A stretch of 64,000 nt of DNA, from assembly GCF_022539505.1 (NCBI RefSeq), contig NC_061510.1, forward strand, positions 276,354,330 through 276,418,329. Direction: 5' to 3'. Below are positions 34,563 through 46,407 of the stretch, one piece after another. The first letter of the stretch is position 1, and each line of letters starts with the position of its first letter. Position numbers and translations under genes: made by a program. Under the pieces are notes generated by a model. The model saw only the letters and a program-made list of their open reading frames with translations, made no database searches and was not told the DNA's origin. This DNA is from Lolium rigidum. Taxonomy: Eukaryota; Streptophyta; Magnoliopsida; Poales; Poaceae.

Positions 34563-36982
34563 AGCATCCCCAAGCTTAGTTCTCGCTCGTCCCGAGCGAG
34601 TAAAACGATAACAAAGATAATTTCTGAAGTGATATGCCATCATAACCTTGATCATACTATTTGTAAACATATGTAGTGGATGCAGCGATCAAAACAATGG
34701 TAATGACATGAGTAAACAGGTGAATCATATAGCAAAGACTTTTCATGAATAGTACTTCAAGACAAGTATTAATAAGTCTTGCATAAGAGTTAACTCATAA
34801 AGCAATAAATCAAAGTAAAGGTATTGAAACAACACAAAGGAAGATTAAGTTTCAGCGGTTGCTTTCAACTTGTAACATGTATATCTCATGGATAATAGTC
34901 AACATAGAGTAATATAACAAGTACAATATGCAAATATATAAGAATCAATGCACAGTTCACACAACATTATATCTTACAGGTTGCAAGTCTCATGCATAGT
35001 ATACTAATAGTGCCCGCACCTTGTCCTAATTAACTTGGACTACCGGATCTTTGCAATGCACATGTTTTGACCAAGTGTCACAATGGGGTACCTCCATGCC
35101 GCTCGTACAAAGGTCTAAGGAGAAAGCTCGCATTTTGGATTTCTCGCTTTTGATTATTCTCAACTTAGACATCCATACCGGGACAACATGGACAACGAGA
35201 TAATGGACTCCTCTTTAATGCATAAGCATGTGGCAAAAATTATTATTCTCATATGAGATTGAGGATATATGTCCAAACTGAAACTTCCACCATGAATCAT
35301 GGCTTTAGTTAGCGGCCCAAAGTTCTTCTCTAACAATATGCATGCTCCAACCATGAAGGTGGTAGATCTCTCTTGCTTCAAACAAGACGGACATGCATAG
35401 CAACTCACATGATATCCAACAAAGAATAGTTGATGGCGTCCCCAGAAACATGGTTATCGCACAACAAGCAACTTAATAAGAGATAAAGTGCATAAGTACA
35501 TATTCAATACCACAATAGTTTTTAAGCTATTTGTCCCATGAGCTATATATTGCAAAGGTGAATGATGGAATTTTAAAGGTAGCACTCAAGCAATTTACTT
35601 TGGAATGGCGGATAAATACCATGTAGTAGGTAGGTATGGTGGACACAAATGGCATAGTGGTTGGCTCAAGTATTTTGGATGCATGAGAAGTATTCCCTCT
35701 CGATACAAGGTTTAGGCTAGCAAGGTTATTTGAAACAAACACAAGGATGAACGGTACAGCAAAACTCACATAAAAGACATATGGTAAACATTATAAGACT
35801 CCATACCGTCTTCCTTGTTGTTCAAAACTCAATACTAGATGTTATCTAGACTCTAGAGAAACCAAATATGCAAACCAAATTAGCAAGCTCTAAGTATTTC
35901 TTCATTAATGGGTGCAAAGTATATGATGCAAGAGCTTAAACATGAGCACAACAATTGCCAAGTATCAAATTATCCAAGACATTTTAGAGTTACTACATGT
36001 AGCATTTTCCAATTCCAACCATATAACAATTTAACGAAGATGAAACTTCGCCATGAATACTATGAGTAGAGCCTAAGGACATATTTGTCCATATGCTACA
36101 GCGGAGCGTGTCTCTCTCCCATAAAGTGAATGCTAGGATCCATTTTATTCAAACAAAACAAAAAAAACAAAAACAAACCGACGCTCCAAGCAAAGTGCAT
36201 AAGATGTGACGGAATAAAAATATAGTTTCGGGGAGGAACTCGATAATGTTGTCGATGAAGAAGGGGATGCCTTGGGCATCCCCAAGCTTAGACGCTTGAG
36301 TCTTCTTAGAATATGCAGGGGTGAACCACCGGGACATCCCCAAGCTTAGAGCTTTCACTCTCCTTGATCATATTGCATCATACTCCTCTCTTGATCCTTG
36401 AAAACTTCCTCCACACCAAACTCGAAACAACTCATTAGAGAGTTAGTGCATAATAAAAATTCACATGTTCAGAGGTGACACAATCATTCTTAACACTTCT
36501 GGACATTGCATAAAGCTACTTGGACATTAATGGATCAAAGAAATTCATCCAACATAGCAAAAGAGGCAATGCGAAATAAAAGACAGAATCTGTCAAAACA
36601 GAATAGTCCGTAAAGATCGATTTTATTAGGCCACCAGACTTGCTCAAACGAAAATGCTCAAATTGAATGAAAGTTGCGTACATATCCGAGGATCATGCTC
36701 GTAAATTGGCTTAATTTTCTGAGCTACCTACAGGGAGATAGACCCAGATTCGTGACAGCAAAGAAATCTGGAACTGCGCAGTAATCCAAATCTAGTACTT
36801 ACTTTTCTATCAAAGACTTTACTTGGCACAACAAAACATAAAACTAAGATAAGGAGAGGTTGCTACAGTAGTAAACAACTTCCAAGACACAAATATAAAA
36901 CAAAAATACTGTAGTAAAACATGGGTTGTCTCCCATAAGCGCTTTTCTTTAACGTCTTTCAGCTAGGCGCAGAAAGTGTGTC
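34563..36982 (-). other. Element F 3' non-coding region with polypurine tract
   Basis: Shared 3' region with the polypurine tract at about 34564-34578, internal motif copies near 36276-36290 and 36334-36348, and the perfect hairpin GGGGATGCC TTG GGCATCCCC (36263-36283). The post-ORF fold lies at 36921-36970. The 80-codon ORF is at 35527-35769. Compared with B there is a deletion of about 170 bp near 34970. Confidence 0.7.
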
Positions 36983-38007
36983 TCAAGTAACATCAAGAGA
37001 TGAAGCATCAACATCATAATTTGTTCTAATAATAGAATCATAAGGTAACTTCATTCTCTTTCTAGGGAAGTGTTCCATACCTTTCTTGAGAGGAAATTGA
37101 TATTTAATATTACCTTCCTTCATATCAATAGTGGCACCAACGGTTCGAAGAAAAGGTCTTCCCAATATAATGGGGCAAGATGCATTGCATTCAATATCCA
37201 AGACAACAAAATCAACGGGGACAAGGTTATTGTTAACCATAATATGAACATTATCAACCTTCCCCAAAGGTTTCTTTTTAGCATTATCGCCGAGATTAAC
37301 ATCCAAATAACAGTTTTTCAATGGTGGCAAGTCAAGCATATCATAGACTTTTTTAGGCATAACAGAAATACTTGCACCAAGATCACATAAAGCATTACAA
37401 TCAAAATCCTTGACTCTCATTTTAATGATGGGCTCCCAACCATCCTCTAGCTTTCTAGGAATAGAAGTTTCAAGTTTTAGTTTCTCTTCTCTAGCTTTTA
37501 TGAGAGCATTTGTAATATGTTTTGTGAAAGCCAAATTTATAGCGCTAGCATTAGGACTTTTAGCAAGTTTTTGTAAGAACTTTATAACTTCAGAGATGTG
37601 GCAATCATCAAAATCTAAATCATTACAATCTAAAGCAATGGGATTATCATCCCCAAGGTTGGAAAAAATTTCAGCAGGTTTATCACAAGCAGTTTCAGCA
37701 GTTTTAGCAGTTTCAGGTAATTTTGCGCGCTTTGCCCTAGGAGTAGAAGCATTGCCAACACCAATTATTTTACCATTGATAGTAGGAGGTGCAGCAACAT
37801 ATGAATCATTAGCATTGCTAGTGGTGGTAATAGTCCAAACTTTAGCTACATTTTCCTTTTTAGCTAGTTTTTCATTTTCTTCTCTATCCCACCTAGCACG
37901 CAGTTCAGCCATTAATCTTATATTCTCATTAATTCTAACTTGGATGGCATTTGCTGTAGTAACAATTTTATTTTCAATATCCTCAGGTTTAGCAGCCATT
38001 TTATTAA
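36983..38007 (-). pseudogene. pro: Element F protease-region ORF
   Basis: An open frame of 338 codons from 37999, continuing gag after one frameshift near 38020. The first 60 residues carry a charged segment. The aspartic-protease-like core has LCDLGASISVMP with its Asp at about residue 206, and IILGRPFLRTVG at about residues 277-288. It ends in a basic tail (FPRKRMKLP). Such proteases cut Gag during particle maturation. The only break from gag is a small insertion in the joining segment, so the two were probably one polyprotein. The post-ORF fold begins just after the stop. Confidence 0.85.
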
Positions 38008-39084
38008 TTAAAGAAGATTGTGGACGTGAGACATGTATGAGATTCGGTCTTCAGCATTCGCAAGTTTAGTTTGCAACCCAGAAATCTCCATATTCAAATT
38101 TTCAAGTTGATTTCCTATTTTCTTCAACAAGGTAGATTGTTCATTCATAGTTTTAGTAAACAATTTATTTTGCTCATATTGTGATTGCATAAAGCTCTTG
38201 GTGGATCTTTCAATTTCTAACATCTTTTCCTCATTAGGTGAAACATGTCTACCATAAGAATTACCATTAGCAGGATATGGCCTAGAATTTTGAGCAACCA
38301 ATGAAGCTAACGGAACATTATTAGGACCAATAGTCCTACCATTCACAAGCATGGACATAATAGCATCAACCTTATCATTCAAGGAAGAGGATTCTTCAAC
38401 AGAATTTACCTTCTTACCTTGTGGAGCTCTTTCCGTGTGCCATTCAGAGTAATTAACCATCATATTATCAAGGAGCTTTGTTGCTTCACCAAGAGTGATG
38501 GACATAAAGGTACCTCCAGCAGCTGAATCCAATAAATTCCGCGAAGAAAAATTTAGTCCTGCATAGAAGGTTTGGATGATCATCCAAGTAGTCGATCCGT
38601 GGGTTGGGCAATTTTTAACCAAAGATTTCATTCTTTCCCAAGCTTGAGCAACATGTTCATTATCTAATTGTTTAAAATTCATTATGCTACTCCTCAAAGA
38701 TATAATTTTAGCAGGGGGATAATATCTACCAATAAAAGCATCCTTGCATTTAGTCCATGAATCAATACTATTCTTAGGCAGAGATAGCAACCAATCTTTA
38801 GCTCTTCCTCTTAATGAGAAAGGGAACAATTTTAATTTTATAATGTCACCATCTACATCTTTATATTTTTGCATTTCACATAGTTCAACAAAATTATTGA
38901 GATGGGCAGAAGCATCATCAGAACTAACACCAGAAAATTGCTCTCTCATGACAAGATTAAGTAAAGCAGGTTTAATTTCAAAGAATTCTGCTGTAGTAGC
39001 AGGTGGAGCAATAGGTGTGCATAAGAAATCATTATTATTTGTGCTAGTGAAGTCACACAACTTAGTATTTTCAGGGATAGCCAT
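38008..39084 (-). CDS. gag: Element F Gag
   Basis: Starts MAIPENTKLCDF at 39084; 358 residues before a frame change at the C-terminus. Residues about 54-200 form a retrotransposon gag domain (FPFSLRGRAKDWLLSLP, FIGRYYPPAK, AQAWERMKSLVKNCPTHG). After about residue 270 a charged, Leu/Ile heptad-like stretch could form a coiled coil. No CCHC zinc knuckle. Compared with element C, most of an Asn-rich linker is missing. Gag would package RNA in a cytoplasmic particle. With no pol in the element, reverse transcription must be supplied in trans. Confidence 0.85.
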   Translation of the reverse strand: MAIPENTKLCDFTSTNNNDFLCTPIAPPATTAEFFEIKPALLNLVMREQFSGVSSDDASAHLNNFVELCEMQKYKDVDGDIIKLKLFPFSLRGRAKDWLLSLPKNSIDSWTKCKDAFIGRYYPPAKIISLRSSIMNFKQLDNEHVAQAWERMKSLVKNCPTHGSTTWMIIQTFYAGLNFSSRNLLDSAAGGTFMSITLGEATKLLDNMMVNYSEWHTERAPQGKKVNSVEESSSLNDKVDAIMSMLVNGRTIGPNNVPLASLVAQNSRPYPANGNSYGRHVSPNEEKMLEIERSTKSFMQSQYEQNKLFTKTMNEQSTLLKKIGNQLENLNMEISGLQTKLANAEDRISYMSHVHNLL

Positions 39085-39422
39085 TTTAGCAGTAGTAAAT
39101 AAAGCAAACTAGATAAAGTAAATGCAAGTAAACTAATTTTTTTGTGTTTTTGATATGGCAAACAAGACAGCAAATAAAGTAAAGCTAGCAACTAATTTTT
39201 TTGTGTTTTAATATAATGCAGCAAACAAAGTAGTAAATAAAATAAAGCAAGACAAAAACAAAGTAAAGAGATTGAGAAGTGGAGACTCCCCTTGCAGCGT
39301 GTCTTGATCTCCCCGGCAACGGCGCCAGAAAATATGCTTGGCGTGTAGTTGACGTGGGAGTTAGAAATCTTTGTGGTGTAGCTTTTCTTCAGATCCCCGG
39401 CAACGGCGCCAGAAAATATGCT
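39085..39422 (-). other. Element F leader with two primer binding sites
   Basis: In element sense the LTR end is followed by a perfect tRNA-Asp-type site (39394-39411) and, 84 bp downstream, a second perfect 18-bp copy (39310-39327). The second copy is preceded by CTACACGCCAAGCATATTTT, which mimics the LTR end. The leader then has the A/T-rich ~60-bp modules. Confidence 0.85.
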
Positions 39423-41021
39423 TGATGGCGTGTATTTCACACGTTCGTTGGGCAACCCCAAGAGGAAGGTATGATGCGCACAGCAGCAAGTTTTCCCTCA
39501 GAAAGAAACCAAGGTTTGTCGAACCAGGAGGAGCCAAGAACCACGTTGAAGGTTGATGGCGGCGGGATGTAGTGCGGCGCAACACCAGAGATTCCGGCGC
39601 CAACGTGGAACCTGCACAACACAACCAAAGTACTTTGCCCCAACGAAACGGTGAGGTTGTCAATCTCACCGGCTTGCTGTAACAAAGGATTAACCGTATT
39701 GTGTGGAAGATGATTGTTTGCAGAGAAAATAGTAAAAACAAGTATTGCAGCAGATTTGTATTTCAGTAATAAAGAATGGACCGGGGTCCACAGTTCACTA
39801 GAGGTGTCTCTCCCATAAGATAAAAGCATGTTGGGTGAACAAATTACAGTCGGGCAATTGACAAATAGAGAGGGCATAACAATGCACATACATGACATGA
39901 TAAGTATAGTGAGATTTAATTGGGCATTACGACAAAGTACATAGACCGCCATCCAACTGCATCTATGCCTAAAAAGTCCACCTTCGGGTTATCATCCGAA
40001 CCCCCTCCGGTATTAAGTTGCTAACAACGGACAATTGCATTAAGTATGGTGCGTAATGTAATCAACAACTACATCCTTGGACATAGCGCCAATGTTTTAT
40101 CCCTAGTGGCAACAGCACAACACAACCTTAGAACTTTACATCACACTGTCCCAGGTGTCAATGCGAGCATGAACCCACTATCGAGCATAAATACTCCCTT
40201 TTGGAGTTAAAAGTAAAAACTTGGCCAGAGCCTCTACTAGTAACGGAGAGCATGCAAGATCATAAACAACACATATGTAATAACTTGATAATTAACATGA
40301 CATGGTATTCTCTATCCATCGGATCCCGACAAACACAACATAGAGTATTACGGATAGATGATCTTGATCATGTTAGGCAGCTCACAAGATCCAACAATGA
40401 AGCACAATGAGGAGAAGACAACCATCTAGCTACTGCTATGGACCCATAGTCCGAGGGTGAACTACTCACTCATCACTCCGGAGGTGACCATGGCGGTGTA
40501 GAGTCCTCCGGGAGATGAATCCCCTCTCCCGGCAGGGTGCCGGAGGAGATCTCCAGAATCCCCCGAGATGGGATCGGCGGCGGCGGCGTCTCAGTAAGGT
40601 TTTCCGTATCGTGGTTTTTCGCCTCAGGGGTTTCGCGACGGAGGCTTTAAGTAGGCGGAAGGGCAGAGTCGGGGGCCCGACGAGGGGGCCACACCATAGG
40701 GCGGCGCGGGCCCCCTAGGCCGCGCCGCCTTGTGGTGTCGCCACCTCGTGGCCCCACTTCGTATGTTCTTCGGTCTTCCGGAAGCTCCGTGGAAAAATAG
40801 GCCCCGGGTCTTCGTTTCGTCCAATTCCGAGAATATTTCGTTACTAGGATTTCTGAAACCAAAAACAGCGGAAAACGAGAAGCTGGCACTTCGGCATCTT
40901 GTTAATAGGTTAGTTCCGAGAAAATGCACGAATATGACATAAAGTGTGCATAAAACATGTAGGTATCATCAATAATATGGCATAGAACATAAGAAATTAT
41001 CGATACGTCGGAGACGTATCA
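39423..41021 (-). repeat. Element F 5' LTR (1599 bp)
   Basis: Partner of 32965-34562, nearly identical. Followed by the duplication ATCAT. Confidence 0.93.
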
Positions 41022-42535
41022 ATCATGCTCTTGAAGTTTGTGAGGATAAGTTCAACCCTACTAGAATAAGTAGATCTCATCCCCACATGAAATTATAGGT
41101 AGGTCAACAGTAAGCAAACCTAGGTTTATATCTTATCTTTCACTTGTGAACCATTTGGTGATCATAAGTAGAATCCTACCATACCTATATTTCATAAAAT
41201 AAAGAACCTAAGAAAACCTTAGAGTAAAACTCCATATTTACAATGGTGAGAAACCATTCATCCATAAGACCAAAGTTAACTATAAAAAGAATTATAACCC
41301 ATGTAGTTAATTTAATGCTAAAGTAAGGATAATAATTGTAGTTAATTGGTAGAAGATAAAACCAATTCTCAAATCCTTTGTAATTAAATGATCACAGAAG
41401 CAATTAAGAAAGTAACCATATTATCCTGGTTAGGGGAGATTAACCCTAGCACATGCAATATGGTGTCATCTCATATCACCTCCTAGAGTTAAACCTCAAC
41501 CCTAGTTTATGTATCACTATGGTGATCATAAACCAAACCAGGCTATAGATGAGATTCAAACCAATTGTCATTAGGTGAATCTCATTAGAACCTTAGAAAT
41601 TGCTCACCAACTATATCTTTGGTTTCAATTATGAACCAAAGATTAACCTTGTGCTATATTTAATAATTCAAACGCATAAGTGGTAATCAACCATTTATCA
41701 TTAGAATCAAAATCAAACCCTGATGAGAGTAATACCTACTCTAAGTATTTCAAGGTGTTACTAAAATAATAGTACAAGTATTAAACTTGAAATAGAAATT
41801 AAGATAAACCTCACAAGACCTTAAAAAAAACAAGAGCTCACATAAGTTCATGTGTAAGTGACCAACAATCTCAAATGAGAGATCCAATCCTGAGAGATCT
41901 TTTTAGCACATGAAATCATGCCATTTAGTCACTTACTTAATAGAACTCCATAAACAAACCTTACTTGACAACTTATTTCTTGCAAAGCAATACCAAATAA
42001 ATCAAGAAATAATACTAAGTAAGAAAACTACCAATTGGAAAACTATTTGAATATTCCCAAAGATAATATTCAAATTCATGTCCATAGGGGTATTGAAATT
42101 CAAATACCAATAATAATAACTAAACCAATGTTATGGTGCCACATTAAATTTGCAAATACACCACTCAAGACCTTGCGATATCTTGAACTAATCCTTATAT
42201 GTTTCAAATAAGTAAGACCTGTAAAATAGAAAAGAATTCAAATTTGAATTCTAAACAGAATTATAAAACAGAAAAAGAAAATAGATAAAAGAAAAAGAGG
42301 GAAAAGAGCCTTACCTGGCCGTGTAGCCCACCAAGCAGCCCAGCACCCAGCCCACCAACACGGCCCAAACCACCAACCCAGCAGCCCAAATACTCCTTCG
42401 TTAAAAAATAATGAGGAGGAGGTCATCCTCATCCCCTCCCTCTCGCATGCCGGCCAGCACGAAGCCGTGCTTGGCTTCTCCTCACCGTGGCAGCTCCTCC
42501 GCGTCCGAAGGCATGACGAGGCTCGACCTGCACAC

Positions 42536-42542
42536 TATAAAA
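42536..42542 (+). promoter_or_regulatory. TATA box in the element G 5' LTR
   Basis: TATAAAA follows a GC-rich block and precedes a GC-rich, pyrimidine-containing leader. It is repeated at 53119-53125 in the 3' LTR. If used, about 3.9 kb of LTR lies downstream of it as leader. Confidence 0.6.
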
Positions 42543-44180
42543 GCCGAGAGATGAGCACTGGCCCGAATTCTTTCCCTCTCTGCTCAATTTCCACCCCAAT
42601 TCGAAACCCTGGCCGACCCGGCCATCGTCAATCGCCGTCGGTAGAGACCTCCCCTGGCCAAGCCGTTACCACCACTGTGATCGCCGACCTCGACATGGCC
42701 ATCGTGCAGAAGGAATCGAGCCCCGGCGATCCGTAGCTTCTCCATCGAGCTCGTTCCCTCCGACGGCCGGAGCCATGGATTCCGGCGAGTCGACCTCCAT
42801 CGACCTCGCCGTCACGCGCATCATGCTCCTGGTGAGCTCCTCGATCCCCTGGTGTGCCCGCCTTGCTCAATCATGCACCGTAGAAACGTCGTATCGTTCA
42901 CCCGTGCCCACCGCCGCAGAACCACGCCGTCGGCCAAGCTCCGGTGACCGTATCGGGGCGGCGCCGCCACCCTATGGCTCAGCGCATCGCTCTGCGTCGA
43001 GCCAACGCACGCGCGCGTCCGCGGGGAGCGCCTAACACCGGCGATCCTCGCCACCGGCCGCCGGCCAGAACCTCCCCTGGCCTCGTGACCAATTTTGACT
43101 GGTCAAGGCCACGGTGGCAGCCGACGTGCACCAAGGCCCACAGGTCAGTGACCGCGGGTAGAACCAGCAGGGTGCGTTTAGCAGTTCTTTTCATTTTAAT
43201 TTCAATTCAATAAATTGCTGCAACTTTAGATAATTGTAGAAAATTCATAAAAGCTCATAAAAATACAAATGAGATACCACAAATCTTATAAACGAAAAAT
43301 CTACCCAATAAAAATATAAAATGAAATTTTTATTTATAATAAAAATTTAATTAATTAGTACTTATTAAATAAGCCTTTGCTTTAATTCTAAATTGAATTA
43401 AAATTCAATAATTAGGAAAACTTTCTAAAATAAATAAAAACCAGTAAGAAAATAAAGAAAACATTAAAGCTAATTTTCTTAATTTGTTAATTGTTAAATC
43501 TTTATTAGTGGAATTCAAACCCTAATTAATAATTACCTTAATTATTTAAAAAAAAATGATAAATGCCAAATTCAATATTATTTTTATTTTAGAAGTTATT
43601 AATAACTTCAAATTCAAAATGAAGTTATTAATCATAGAACTACATGGTAAATAGCAAACCCTAATTCCATATGGAATGATACTACAACCCTATCATTTCA
43701 TGTGACACCTAAAACCCTAAATTAATTAGGAACCCTAGTTCCACTATTTTATGTGTGAACCCTAAATGAATTCTAAGACCTAAACCCTAGATATAATTTG
43801 ATATTATGTACTCCCTTTTGATCCATAGAACTATAATTAGCAATTTAGAACTTGCCATGTTCACATAAAATGTAGGAGTCCTATTATCAATAATTTAGAA
43901 TTCCAGTATGCATCCCCATCCAACTTAGATGATCAAATTAGGATCAACCTAGTCTAAACCCTAGTTCCAATGCCAAAACCATCAACCTTACCTATCTCCA
44001 TGCTTAGCATCACACCATTATGATGAACTCCAATTGCAACCATGCCAATTTTGTGCATCCTATTCCATACACACTAAACCCTACTAGTGTGAGATAATTA
44101 TTAAACATCCTATTTAGGAAACCACCATTCCTTACTTAGGAAATTAAATAGCAAACCTAAACAACCTCAACCTAATTAAT

Positions 44181-44234
44181 ATACTTCTTATTACTTAAAG
44201 AAGTATGTTCTTCAAAAGTTATTCTTTTGAAGAA
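44181..44234 (+). repeat. Two adjacent perfect hairpins in the element G LTR
   Basis: ATACTTCTT (44181-44189) pairs with AAGAAGTAT (44198-44206). TTCTTCAAAAG (44208-44218) pairs with CTTTTGAAGAA (44224-44234). The same pair of hairpins is in the 3' LTR near 54770-54820. Confidence 0.8.
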
Positions 44235-45243
44235 AATAAGGAATCATCATCAACCACTGCCTTATAGGACGGATAAACCCTAGCTAGCCATCACCAGCAA
44301 GATGAACCCACCATGGTAGCAACCATGTATAAATAATTGCTTAAGTTGCTCATGCTTAAGCAAAACCAATCAAGACTAATTGCTGATGAATCCAACCATG
44401 TTGTGATCCATCTACTACTTACTCCAGAAACAGTGGAAACCAAAGTAAACCATAGAACCCCACAACCCTAATTATCATACTTGTTCTTTATTAAAGAACA
44501 TGTTCTTCAAAAGTTAATCTTTTTGAAGTATATGATAATTAATCATTAACCATGCCATGTAGTAGTAAAACCAACCACTATTCATTACATGTTAGGATTA
44601 TACCAAATGTTATTGTTGTGTACTATTAATGCTATTATTATGATATATTGCAACACATGTTTAGGATACCATGTAACCACACCGGAATAAGAACCTTGTA
44701 TGAGAATCATTCTAAAAGTGCAACACAACCGAAACAAATCATTACCACTCACTAATCCTAAATCATCGGGGTTAGATCACGCTTAGAGAGATTGCATCTC
44801 ATATTTATGCATTATTGCATCCTTGCCAATCTTTTAAACATCGTCCTTATCGGACGATGATGCTATTTCAGAATTTGGAGTTATTGCGTATCGAAGACCT
44901 TGCCTGCATAATCTTGCAGTCAAGAAAGGCAAGTTCATCACTTGCTCATGTCATTTGAGTATTTCTATCAAATTACTTGCAAAGTATTATGGTTATCACT
45001 ATTGCATAAAAATCAAAACCACTACTTTCATAACTATGAATATGACTATGTGGTGGGCAATGGAACCATGGATTGTGTTGATATGGTGGAGGTTCCATTG
45101 CACGGGTTTATATCCATCTAGGATTAAACAACAAATGTCGCCAGTGATTCTTGTGCTGTAATACCCGTGTTAACCATAAGATCCGGAGTGGGACGGAGTA
45201 GTCAAAAGTGTTTCCACCTCTCGTTCATCAACGGATGCGCTTA

Positions 45244-45385
45244 CCGTAGCAGTTGTATCTGGCGGAACAACCGGAGGGTGGGGATCCCATTCTAATTCCC
45301 CACGGTAAAGCATTGCTTGCCGTAGCAGCTTGTGTCTTGCGGAACAACCGGAGGGTGGGGATCCCATTCTAATTCCCCACGGTAA
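45244..45385 (+). repeat. Direct repeat in the element G LTR, two units of about 76 bp
   Basis: CCGTAGCAG ... GGAACAACCGGAGGGTGGGG ... CCCCACGGTAA occurs twice (starting at 45244 and 45320), and likewise at 55825-55965 in the 3' LTR. Confidence 0.85.
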
Positions 45386-46407
45386 TGCGGTCTATGATGG
45401 GTTGCAGCTACCGGCGTAGGAGTGTATGATAGAGCCCAGCACTCGTCGTCGTGGTCGGGGTCCACCACTGAAATTACGGGAATAATGGGACCGGCGTGGA
45501 CCCAGGGTCGGGGCATGCAACAACGGGTGGGTGTTCGAGGTAGCGGAGGAACATGATTGGCTAGACCTTATACCGGGCCTCACACCATAGGAAGTGTGGA
45601 CGGGAAGATCACCCGGTTGGCACCAAGGTTAAGATCTCTTATGGGTAAAGAAACACACCTCTGCAGAGTGTAAAGAACCGTGACCTGTCACTCCCTGTTC
45701 CGGGATATGGAACTACGAACGCGGCCGGAAAGGAGCTCCATGAAGTTCTAGTAAACCGGTGAAGGCTGACGGACATAGTTCTTCTGAATAAAAGCAACCT
45801 TTTGAAGAAATGGTTATGAAAACCTGCATTGGTATTAGACTTCCTGGTCTAATGCTGTAGCTAGTGCATTAAACACCTCTTTCCTATAATGAACTTGGTG
45901 AGTACGCTCGTACTCATCCCACTCTTAAATCCCCTGCTTAGATATGGAGGCCATGAAGGAGGATCTCCAGTACAACTCGAGGACCGAGGAGTCAACAACT
46001 ACTTCAAGGAACAGAAACCTGCCGGAAGAGTCATATACCACATCCACCATGGAGAAAACCTAGATTAAGCAGTAGAAGGGAACTAGCTTCCTAAACCTAG
46101 CTCCTATTTAGCTAGAATCTATTCATAGCCTCAGTAGCTAGTTAAATACTCTACAAATAGAGTTCGTGTAGGATTAGACTACGAGTCGTTCTTCTGGAGT
46201 TTATTTGCAGTTTTACCTCGTTGTAAAGTAGGAGGCTCGTGTGGATCTTTTGTAAAGAGTCCGTGTTGTAATTCTATAGAAATGCCTTGGACCCGCATAT
46301 GTTTCGTTGTACCACTCGAGCGATATAATACGAGTGAAACGGTGTTTCATTGGTGTTATATCAGACTTGCATACTACACCGTGCAGGTGGTATGCCGGGT
46401 CACCACG

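Larger units (their letters stand above)
32965..41021 (-). mobile_element. Element F: complete gag-protease LTR retrotransposon (8057 bp)
   Basis: LTRs 32965-34562 and 39423-41021 flank a 4.86-kb interior. The duplication ATCAT lies at 32960-32964 and 41022-41026, and the empty site is seen in the other element G LTR near 51605. The order in element sense is 5' LTR, two primer sites, leader, gag, protease, shared 3' region, polypurine tract, 3' LTR. No RT or integrase. The least decayed gag-protease of the window. Confidence 0.94.
41022..46407 (+). repeat. Element G 5' LTR, second segment
   Basis: Continues the LTR after element F. The parts in order: an A/T-rich U3 (to about 42230); a short GC-rich promoter block with a TATA box (42300-42545); a GC-rich leader (to about 43170); a very A/T-rich stretch (43190-43660); a zone rich in AAACCCTA motifs with two strong hairpins (43660-44600); a two-unit 76-bp repeat (45244-45385); and the LTR end GGGTCACCAC. 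The ORFs across the GC-rich leader are not conserved in frame between the two LTRs and are not taken as genes. Confidence 0.9.

Noticed and set aside
39310..39411. tRNA-Asp gene fragments
   Set aside because: Only the 3' 18 bases match, always next to an LTR end. These are primer binding sites.
42467..43213. Overlapping GC-rich ORFs that look like a small gene behind a TATA box
   Set aside because: The same segment lies in the other LTR (52993-53798), with different frame lengths and no protein motif. It is LTR sequence.
43660..44480. Interstitial telomere array
   Set aside because: AACCCTA motifs are dispersed and not in tandem.
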